From: Nostoc sp. ATCC 53789
GTDB taxonomy: Bacteria; Cyanobacteriota; Cyanobacteriia; Cyanobacteriales; Nostocaceae
Length of the DNA stretch: 64,000 nucleotides
NCBI RefSeq assembly: GCF_009873495.1
Contig: NZ_CP046703.1
Span: 7,002,001 to 7,066,000 of the forward strand
Direction of reading: 5' to 3'
The position numbers and the translations under genes are program-made. Below are positions 15,620 through 22,201 of this stretch, piece after piece; the stretch's first letter is position 1; every line of letters begins with the position of its first letter. Under the pieces are notes generated by a model. It saw only the letters and a program-made list of their open reading frames with translations, was not told where the DNA came from and did no database searches.

Positions 15620-17053
15620 CTATTTATCATCTCGCACAGGCAATGGTATGTCCAGAATCTCCATTAGCAAATCGAGACGAGAGGGGCGCGTTAGGAGTGG
15701 GACGATGTTCGGCAAACTGTAGTAGTCACCCGCGAAAGTGAACGTATCTACAGGTGCTTGCTGCTGCTTCAGTTGAGTCTCCACCCAGTTGTAATGAGTA
15801 CCTACACGGACAATCACCACATTGGGCATTATCGCCAACTCCCGGCAGTAGTTCTTGTAGACTTCACCGAAGTAAGGAGCAGCATTTTCGCCCTCATCCG
15901 TTACCACAATAATCTGGTCAACCACCTGCTTTTTCCGCCGCATTGCTTCCAATGCACAGCCGATGCTAGTGCTACCGCCTGCCTTGATGTGCTGAAAGGC
16001 ACGCTCCCAGTCACTCAACTCCTTGCCTTTTGCCGTAACAGCATAAGGAATGGTGTCGAAGGCGTAGACAAATAGTTCTGCCTTTGTGATACCAGAGATT
16101 AGGGCAGCGAGTTGCTTACCGATCGCGATCGCATTTTCCATTGAACCAGACTTATCCACCAATAAAGCAGTTGGACGAGCGATCGCACCACGCCGTTTCA
16201 CCTGTTCGTTTGTCACCTTTTCCAGTTGGGCAACGGTGTCTGCGTCAAAATCTCCTGCGTCTGCGGCAATCTGTGCTTTGAATGCTGAGACACGCGTACT
16301 CTTAGACGCTGCTTCTAGCTTGGAATCAATCAGCTTCTTGACTTGTGGGTGATCCATTGCACCTCTCGTCTGGAGAGACTTGAGGTTGTTGATCGCCTCT
16401 TGAGGAGTCATGCTGTTGATTAACGCCACCAATACAACTGGTGTAAGTTGCTTGATCGCACCAATTGCGATCGTGTATGGAATTTTGAACTCCACAATCA
16501 GCCGTGCCTGTTCTACGGCATTTGTTGCCTTAGCCAGCTGCTTCAGCACATTTGCTAAGGAACCCTCTGGAGGACTATCGCAAAACAGAATCGCATTTGC
16601 CCGCTCATTTGGCTTGATGTGCAGCGAAGCATACAAGTGCTTCATTGCTTTACGACCTCGCAAAGCAGCGCGATCAAACAGAGCCGGATTGCTCTCCCGT
16701 GTCTTCAAGTAACGTCGTACCGCAGTCCGGGCGGAACGAGGCAGTTTATTCTGCTGCTGCTTCATGAAGTCCACCACACGAGCCACCTGATAGGGTGGAA
16801 ACTCTTGCAGCATCATAAATCCAGCATCTCGGTGTTCAATTAAATTGCTGGTTAGTAAATGAGCTAGGAATACTTCTTTATGGTCGCGGACATCACCATG
16901 ACGCTGATACCAGACTGCCAAGTGTCCGTAGAAGATGGGATCGAGTTCAACAATCAACTGATGAATTTCTGCGACTTGCTCAAGCTTGCGGTGAGGAGTT
17001 GTCAGCAAACTGTTGAGCATTTCCAAACGCAGATCGCGTTCTGCGGTTTTCAT
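15620..17053 (-). CDS. TROVE/vWA domain protein, Ro60-like (Rsr-type)
   Basis: 477 residues, ATG behind a strong GAGGAGG site. The first 250 residues are helical repeats resembling the TROVE ring of Ro60, with the block IPYTIAIGAIKQLTPVVLVA and then MTPQEAINNLKSLQTRG. The C-terminal domain is a von Willebrand A fold with an intact metal site: Asp300-x-Ser302-x-Ser304 (VDKSGSM), Thr362 (GGSTSIG) and Asp386 (VVTDEGEN). Bacterial Ro60 (Rsr) binds Y RNAs and can link to polynucleotide phosphorylase or RNA-repair enzymes. Here the genes around it are interleaved with at least six structured RNAs on the same strand, five sharing a Y-like stem. No rtcB or rtcA is present in the window. N-terminal homology is by eye and less certain than the vWA call. 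Confidence 0.85.
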   Translation of the reverse strand: MKTAERDLRLEMLNSLLTTPHRKLEQVAEIHQLIVELDPIFYGHLAVWYQRHGDVRDHKEVFLAHLLTSNLIEHRDAGFMMLQEFPPYQVARVVDFMKQQQNKLPRSARTAVRRYLKTRESNPALFDRAALRGRKAMKHLYASLHIKPNERANAILFCDSPPEGSLANVLKQLAKATNAVEQARLIVEFKIPYTIAIGAIKQLTPVVLVALINSMTPQEAINNLKSLQTRGAMDHPQVKKLIDSKLEAASKSTRVSAFKAQIAADAGDFDADTVAQLEKVTNEQVKRRGAIARPTALLVDKSGSMENAIAIGKQLAALISGITKAELFVYAFDTIPYAVTAKGKELSDWERAFQHIKAGGSTSIGCALEAMRRKKQVVDQIIVVTDEGENAAPYFGEVYKNYCRELAIMPNVVIVRVGTHYNWVETQLKQQQAPVDTFTFAGDYYSLPNIVPLLTRPSRLDLLMEILDIPLPVRDDK

Positions 17054-17112
17054 TATGAACCTCCTCTATTTGTGATGAATGAGGAGGCAGATGTTGCACG
17101 CGGGGCGATCAA

Positions 17113-17190
17113 GTCACCGCGCAAGTTGTAGAAGCATTGGATATAACTTATGCAGAGTTATGTAAGCTTCCGCGATCGGGGCGCAGCAAC
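17113..17190 (-). ncRNA. Minimal Y-RNA-like RNA with a plain hairpin
   Basis: Ends GTTGCTGCGC and GCGCGGTGAC pair over ten positions, three of them G-U. The 5' module GCGCCCCGAT...AAGCTTACATAAC and 3' module TGCTTCTACAACTTGCGC match the other RNAs at the same spacing; GAAGC pairs with GCTTC inside. The tip is a simple hairpin, ATAACT and AGTTAT around seven bases, with no tRNA-like arms. It lies just before the Ro60-like gene and would fold in its 5' leader. It might be a regulator of that gene or the basal Ro60 ligand; both are inference. Confidence 0.72.
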
Positions 17191-17249
17191 AACTGCCAAT
17201 AACTATGTAGCAGTCCTAATTAGTATGTGAAATTCTCTGTCTTTTTCTT

Positions 17250-17300
17250 CAACTTCGCGTCCTTCTCTAACGAGACGCTGCGCGAATGCGTCCTTGGCGG
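17250..17300. repeat. Dispersed repeat (GTCCTTCTCTAACGAGACGC type)
   Basis: A stretch with TTCTCTAACGAGACGCTGCG and CGAATGCGTCC is the reverse complement, with small changes, of 20992-21030, and a shorter form occurs at 42881-42898. It is an interspersed element of this genome inserted between two of the structured RNAs (17191-17389). Confidence 0.65.
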
Positions 17301-17389
17301 TTCGTTTAAAAAAGTAATTTTTGCAACTCAACAAAGACACAAAGAAAAGACCGAAAGAGAAGTTGTCATCAATCATTAATGAAATAAGA

Positions 17390-17518
<129 letters not shown>

Positions 17519-17523
17519 AAAAT

Positions 17524-18252
17524 TTAGGTTTTAGAAAGTTGATTTAAAATAAATCGAATTTCTTTCTTATTACACTGCTGTTTCCTAACAGCGTAAATCA
17601 TTCGACCTGTATATGCCACAGAACGATGAATTACACCTTTGACAGCATCCGTCACATAATGAATGGGTGGCCATGGCAAATCTTCAAAGGTAATTAAATA
17701 CCAAATTTCGTTTAGCTTCTGGTATTGATGATAATTATCAATGATGACAATATCAGTTTGTTCCTGCTTTTGCTTTTGCTTCTGCTTTCGAGGTATTTTC
17801 TCAGATGCACAAAGAATTCCGGTTTCAGGATGGATATAGAAGCGATCGCGATGGTTTGTATCTAGCTGACTTCGATACCCTCGATAAGGCTTGCTATAGA
17901 AACCACCATCAATTATTTCCACATATCGTTCAACATAGTCCCACACATGACCGATAACATGCTGTCCTGCCATTGTACTGGGATCTAATCGTTGACACAA
18001 TTGGCTGTAAACGTCATTCCAAGGCTGTCCGACTTGCGATCGCAAAAACCGACGCAGAGGGCCGAGATGATCTGAAAGATACTTGGATTTATTTCTTGGT
18101 TTAATCAGATAGGGATTCAACAATCCATCCTGAATTGCATCCTGGGTGATTTTGTATAATTGCTTTTTAAAACCAGTCACCTTTTTGAGGCTAATTCTTC
18201 TCCCACCACGAGGACGCTCAATTACAATCTCGCTCAAACGATGTTCGCTCAT
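17524..18252 (-). CDS. Unknown basic protein of the RNA-array locus
   Basis: 242 residues, ATG at 18252. I do not recognise a named domain. It is basic at the N-terminus (IERPRGGRRISLKKV), has a helical block LRRFLRSQVGQPWNDVYSQL followed by HVIGHVWDYVERYV, and contains a low-complexity KQKQKQKQEQ linker near residue 158. The protein has the look of a compact RNA- or DNA-associated factor because of its charge and conserved aromatic residues, but no catalytic motif is evident. It lies between two structured RNAs on the same strand, spaced 6 bases before the next RNA, so RNA and mRNA are probably cut from one transcript. Confidence 0.75.
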   Translation of the reverse strand: MSEHRLSEIVIERPRGGRRISLKKVTGFKKQLYKITQDAIQDGLLNPYLIKPRNKSKYLSDHLGPLRRFLRSQVGQPWNDVYSQLCQRLDPSTMAGQHVIGHVWDYVERYVEIIDGGFYSKPYRGYRSQLDTNHRDRFYIHPETGILCASEKIPRKQKQKQKQEQTDIVIIDNYHQYQKLNEIWYLITFEDLPWPPIHYVTDAVKGVIHRSVAYTGRMIYAVRKQQCNKKEIRFILNQLSKT

Positions 18253-18376
18253 ATCTCACGTTGTTTAAATGCAGTTGTACTAATTGAGTTGTTATTAAAC
18301 ATGAGTTAGCTAACATCATTGAACTCACCTCCGTATTGAGTAAAGGTTATAGATAAATACAATTCAAATAATTGAA

Positions 18377-18513
18377 ATTCCGCACAAGTTAGCAAAGCAG
18401 TTTTCACAATTGCCTATACCAATTTGGCTACGCTCCCATCAAAGGGAGCGACAAGATTTGAACCTGCATTCCGTTGCCGGAGTGTGTAGACTTCACAAGT
18501 TAGGGCGCGGAAT
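18377..18513 (-). ncRNA. Y-RNA-like RNA with a circularly permuted tRNA
   Basis: Ends ATTCCGCGC and GTGCGGAAT pair over nine positions. The 5' module is GCGCCCTAACTTGTGAAG then TCTACACAC; the 3' module is TGCTTTGCTAACTTGTGC. The tRNA parts come in permuted order: anticodon-stem 3' strand (CACACT), a long variable arm TCCG-GCAA-CGGA, T arm GCAGG-TTCAAAT-CTTGT, acceptor 3' strand CGCTCCC, loop TTTGAT, acceptor 5' strand GGGAGCG, D arm TAGCCAAATTGGTATAGGC, anticodon-stem 5' strand ATTGTG. The acceptor pairs 7 of 7. The Y stem therefore replaces the anticodon loop and the acceptor is closed by six bases. This is a tRNA mimic that cannot be aminoacylated unless cut at the loop. Confidence 0.87.
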
Positions 18514-18518
18514 AAAAT

Positions 18519-18719
18519 TTAACCATAGACAGCTTCAGGGCGGACGATTAAATCGCCACTAGGACGGCGATCGATTACGTAACCAGAAAGGCGATCGCTA
18601 TTCACATCTAAATGTCGAGCAACGCGCTCCTTCACTGCCACATCATTCATCCCTGCTGCAATTCCCAATTGGGTTTTTGGCACATCAACAGAACGTCCTT
18701 CAAATCGAATATGAACCAT
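18519..18719 (-). CDS. 66-residue beta-grasp (ubiquitin-like) candidate protein
   Basis: ATG at 18719 follows GAGGTGATTGCA; an upstream GTG at 18728 is less likely. The chain starts MVHIRFEGRSVDVP (a beta hairpin), continues with a helix (MNDVAVKERVARHLDV) and ends with two strands and Gly-Asp-Leu-Ile-Val...VYG. That beta-beta-alpha-beta-beta order with a C-terminal Gly is what a small ubiquitin-like modifier looks like. An E1-like gene lies in the same locus. There is no di-Gly tail, so a modifier role is inference; a small RNA-binding or antitoxin-like protein is the alternative. It lies 6 bases before the permuted-tRNA RNA. Confidence 0.68.
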   Translation of the reverse strand: MVHIRFEGRSVDVPKTQLGIAAGMNDVAVKERVARHLDVNSDRLSGYVIDRRPSGDLIVRPEAVYG

Positions 18720-18804
18720 TGCAATCACCTCTTGTTTTAATTACGAATTACGAATTACGTAGCTTGCTTCTCGCTTTTGGCGAGTATTACGAATTCGTAT
18801 TAGT

Positions 18805-19012
<208 letters not shown>

Positions 19013-19075
19013 AAGTTTGAATAATTGCAATGGCTTGATTGAGGCGATCGCAACTTCAATCAAAGTCAAGGCAAA

Positions 19076-19156
19076 TGGAGCCGTCGGGAATTGAACCCGA
19101 ATCCTGCAACCGTCCGTTTGTTGGCTTCGGAGCAGTCGAACACCAATCGCGGCCCC
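19076..19156 (-). ncRNA. Small RNA resembling the tRNA-like domain of tmRNA
   Basis: The acceptor strands GGGGCCG and CGGCTCC pair 7 of 7 with one G-U and are followed by A. After the acceptor comes CGATTGGTGTTCGAC, which has the UUCGAC of the tmRNA D-loop-like segment and not a normal D arm. The T arm is TCGGG-TTCAATT-CCCGA. The centre has stem CTGC/GCAG and TCCG/CGGA instead of an anticodon arm or a tag-coding part. It is about 81 bases, far too short for tmRNA, and lacks CCA and the shared Y module. It is the first element after the likely promoter. The tmRNA resemblance rests on remembered cyanobacterial tmRNA ends and should be aligned. Confidence 0.72.
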
Positions 19157-19229
19157 AAACAGTAGCATCTATACAATTGTCTAGCTTCTGATAGGTTTTA
19201 GTTTTGCCTTTGAGGAGGCTTTTCTTTTT

Positions 19230-19280
19230 ATACTACAAATGTAATACAGGCTCTACATAATGTCAAGGGGATACTACAAA
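19230..19280 (-). promoter_or_regulatory. Likely promoter of the RNA-array locus with flanking direct repeats
   Basis: On the minus strand TTGACA (19261-19266) is followed after 17 bases by TACATT (19238-19243), a good -35/-10 pair pointing into the array, about 80 bases before the tmRNA-like element. The ten bases TTTGTAGTAT occur twice, at 19271-19280 just before the -35 and at 19230-19239 over the -10, 41 bases apart (near four helical turns). This is the arrangement expected of a repressor operator. No repressor gene is evident in the locus. Confidence 0.6.
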
Positions 19281-19405
19281 TTTTGCAATCCAATGCGTGT
19301 TATTTAGATTCTCTCTTCTAAAAGCCTTACTCCCCTTCCCTACAAGGGAAGGGGCTGGGGGTTAGGTCTTTTTTCTACTCAACTGAAAATCGCTGTATTA
19401 CTCAA

Positions 19406-20902
19406 TTAACTGCGGTTATCTATCTGAGCGCGTTGCAAACTTCCAGAAAAGTCAACATAAACACTTTTCCATTCTGTGAAAACATCCATTGCAGTAGTTC
19501 CAGCTTCGCGGTGTCCGTTACCGGTTTGTTTCACACCCCCAAAGGGCAAATGTACCTCTGCGCCGATAGTAGGGCCGTTAATATAGGTGATACCTGCCTC
19601 GATGTCGCGCATAGCAGTAAAAGCCCGGTTGATGTCGCGGGTGTAAACTGAAGAAGAAAGTCCGTAATTGCTATCGTTGAGAATTGCGATCGCTTCCTCA
19701 AAGGAACTAACCTCAATTAATGCCACCACTGGCCCAAATATCTCTTCACGGGCAACTCGCATATCGGGAGTTACATCATCCAAAATAGTTGGTTGAAAGA
19801 AGTAACCGTTTTTCAATGAGCCTTCATTGGCAATTTCTCCACCAATTAAAACCTTTGCACCTTCCTCACGGGCGATATCCAAATACTTGCTTACCTGTTG
19901 GAGTTGCTTTTCATTGATAATCGGGCCAATATCTGTGTCGGTATCAGTGCCAGCACCCAAGCGTAACTTACTAGTACGCTCGTAAAGCATGGCGGTGAAT
20001 TTTTCTTTAATATCACGATGCAAAATCAGGCGACTAGTAGCCGTACATCGTTGACCGGTTGTTCCAAAAGCACCCCACACCGCACCATCTAAGGCAAGTT
20101 CCAAATCGGCATCTTCCATCACTATTTGGGCATTTTTACCACCCATTTCCAGACAGACACGTTTGTGAGTGCGTCCACAAGTAGCGCCAACAAAAGCACC
20201 TGTTTCTGAAGAACCAGTAAACGATACCAAATCTACATTGGGATGCTCAACTAAAGCTTTCCCCGCTTCTTCTCCTACACCATGCACCAAGTTAATTACT
20301 CCTGCTGGTAAACCTGCTTGTTGGAAAATTTCAATCAATTTAGTTGCACAGGCTGAGGTATCTTCGGCAGGTTTGAGGATGACTGTGTTGCCACATACCA
20401 AAGCTGGCATAGCTTTCCAGCAAGGAATTGCCACAGGAAAATTCCAGGGAGTGATTAAGGCACAAACTCCGATAGGCATTCGCACAGTCATAGCGAATTT
20501 ATTAGACATTTCTGATGGTGTAGTTTGCCCAAATAGTCGCCGTCCTTCGCCAGCAGTGTAAAAGGCGCAGTCAATACCTTCTTGCACATCTCCCCTGGCT
20601 TCTGTTAGGGGTTTACCCATTTCCCGACTGATTAACTGGGCAAGTTCTTCTTTATGCTGGAGTAATATTTCCCCAACGCGAAAGATGTATTCTGCCCTAG
20701 CTGGGGCCGGGACTGTGCGCCAACTGCGGTAGGCTTTACGGGCTGCGGCTACTGCTGTATCTACATCATTAACTTGGGAACGGGGGAATGTGGCAACGAT
20801 TTCGGTTTTGTCCGCAGGGTTGCGACTTTCTAAAGTTCCTTCCCCTACAGCATTCAACCATTGACCATTGATGTAATTGCGGCAAGATAGCGGAGTTGTC
20901 AT
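19406..20902 (-). CDS. Aldehyde dehydrogenase family protein
   Basis: 498 residues with the whole ALDH pattern: TPWNFPVAIP with oxyanion Asn154, the cofactor lysine block VILKPAE, FTGSSETG for NAD(P), general base Glu252 (LEMGGKN) and catalytic Cys286 (GQRCTATSR). Family members oxidise aldehydes to acids with NAD(P); sequence of this kind is seen in semialdehyde dehydrogenases (ketoglutarate semialdehyde and related types), but the substrate is not decided. It ends 250 bases before the RNA locus and shows normal base use and a HIP1 site, so it marks the boundary of the accessory region. Confidence 0.92.
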   Translation of the reverse strand: MTTPLSCRNYINGQWLNAVGEGTLESRNPADKTEIVATFPRSQVNDVDTAVAAARKAYRSWRTVPAPARAEYIFRVGEILLQHKEELAQLISREMGKPLTEARGDVQEGIDCAFYTAGEGRRLFGQTTPSEMSNKFAMTVRMPIGVCALITPWNFPVAIPCWKAMPALVCGNTVILKPAEDTSACATKLIEIFQQAGLPAGVINLVHGVGEEAGKALVEHPNVDLVSFTGSSETGAFVGATCGRTHKRVCLEMGGKNAQIVMEDADLELALDGAVWGAFGTTGQRCTATSRLILHRDIKEKFTAMLYERTSKLRLGAGTDTDTDIGPIINEKQLQQVSKYLDIAREEGAKVLIGGEIANEGSLKNGYFFQPTILDDVTPDMRVAREEIFGPVVALIEVSSFEEAIAILNDSNYGLSSSVYTRDINRAFTAMRDIEAGITYINGPTIGAEVHLPFGGVKQTGNGHREAGTTAMDVFTEWKSVYVDFSGSLQRAQIDNRS

Positions 20903-21207
20903 CTTAAAAATCCCCGGCTGATGATCGAGTGAAACTTGTGTACTAATACAACTTCTGTATGAAGATGCGGCAAACTAATATGAGAAACTAACCGCATTCG
21001 CGCAGCGTCTCGTCAGAGAAGGACACAAAGAAAGAAACAATAAGCCAAGAAAATTTGGCAAGACTCTGCGTACCTTTGCGTTTATTTTGCGTTCTTCTGC
21101 GTTTAAAAACGCTACGATTTTAGATAAAGCTATACTAAGTTTGCTTGCTTTCTAGGTTATCCTCAAGTTGAAAAAATTGGTGTGAGAAACAAATATCGAT
21201 ATAAAAA
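20903..21207. other. Intergenic region with two dispersed repeats
   Basis: It holds a copy of the CGCAGCGTCTCGTC type repeat (about 20992-21030) and a GCGTACCTTTGCGTTTATTT-type element (about 21068-21112) that is related to the sequence at 31583-31670. No gene was found. Confidence 0.6.
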
Positions 21208-21930
21208 TTAAGGCACTAACGCCAAGACACCCACAGGAGAACCAGAACCACCACGCAACCGCAGAATCCCGATCGCTAGAGTAGTACCTTTGGGTGGTAA
21301 CTGATCCAAATTGGTGAGATTTTCTAAAACAATACGCGGTTTTTCCAATACCAAGCGATTAGTAGCAAAAGTGTTATCCTGTCCTGGGTCTACACCATGA
21401 GTATCAATCCCTACCCCAGCAATTTGCCGTTCCTTCAATAAGAATTGAGTCGCATCGCTACCAAACCCTGGAAAATGAGCAATACCTTGAGCATCATGAT
21501 TTAGAAATGCACTTTTATCAAACCACTTTTTTTGCCAACCAGTATTCAGTATAACTACGCAGCCTTGAGAAATCTCACCGTATTCTTCTTCCCAAGCCAC
21601 AATATCAGCAATAGTCAGGGCATAATCAGAATTCACGGCTGTGGCTTGGCGAATATCTATAACCACCGCAGGTACAACCAGAGATTGGGCGGGGTATTGG
21701 TCAATTCCCATACTATAGCTATGGAAGCTGTTAGGAGCGTTGATATGGGTAGCACTATGTTCCCCCAAGGCTAAACGTCGGAGGTAATAGCCATCATTAT
21801 TTAGTTCAGCCACAGTTTCAAATTCTACTGTGGGATCTCCAGGCCACTGGGGAATATCTATGTCAATCACGTGACTTAGATGAATAACGCGTGTGTAGGT
21901 GATACTATTTTGACCTTGGGGTTGTATCAT
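21208..21930 (-). CDS. Cyclase-family (kynurenine formamidase-like) metal-dependent hydrolase
   Basis: 240 residues of the PF04199-type fold. The signature HxxTHxDxPxH appears as His58-Ser-Ala-Thr-His62-Ile-Asn64-Ala-Pro with His70 after it; the usual Asp is Asn here, which would change metal binding or activity. Later blocks GCVVILNTGW, GIDTHGVDPG and the acidic strand near the C-terminus agree with the family. Members open or hydrolyse amide and lactone rings, for example N-formylkynurenine. No tryptophan-degradation gene is adjacent, so the substrate is open. It lies 305 bases from the aldehyde dehydrogenase on the same strand. Confidence 0.82.
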   Translation of the reverse strand: MIQPQGQNSITYTRVIHLSHVIDIDIPQWPGDPTVEFETVAELNNDGYYLRRLALGEHSATHINAPNSFHSYSMGIDQYPAQSLVVPAVVIDIRQATAVNSDYALTIADIVAWEEEYGEISQGCVVILNTGWQKKWFDKSAFLNHDAQGIAHFPGFGSDATQFLLKERQIAGVGIDTHGVDPGQDNTFATNRLVLEKPRIVLENLTNLDQLPPKGTTLAIGILRLRGGSGSPVGVLALVP

Positions 21931-22201
21931 CCCAGCCTTCTACTTTACTTATATACAGAGATTTGTTTTAAAGGTGCGATCGCCTGGGTTGGGCTATGCC
22001 GACGCAAAGATAATGCTACCATTACAGAGTAATTAAAGTGTAATATTTCTAATCCTAACCCTCCATAATAGTACAAATAATCCCCCCAATTCCTGTAAAT
22101 TTTAGGTTTTTGGGGGGTCAAATGTTGCAGCAAAAAGTGAATTAATCTTAGTTAACAACCAATAGGTTAACTTTTTGGTTAAGAAAAGATTAAAGTTGTA
22201 T

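Noticed and set aside
15758..17131. Several plus-strand frames (15758-16075, 16086-16352, 16410-16712, 16619-16843, 16880-17131)
   Set aside because: They lie opposite the Ro60-like gene, have no domains or ribosome-binding sites, and reflect its codon use on the other strand.
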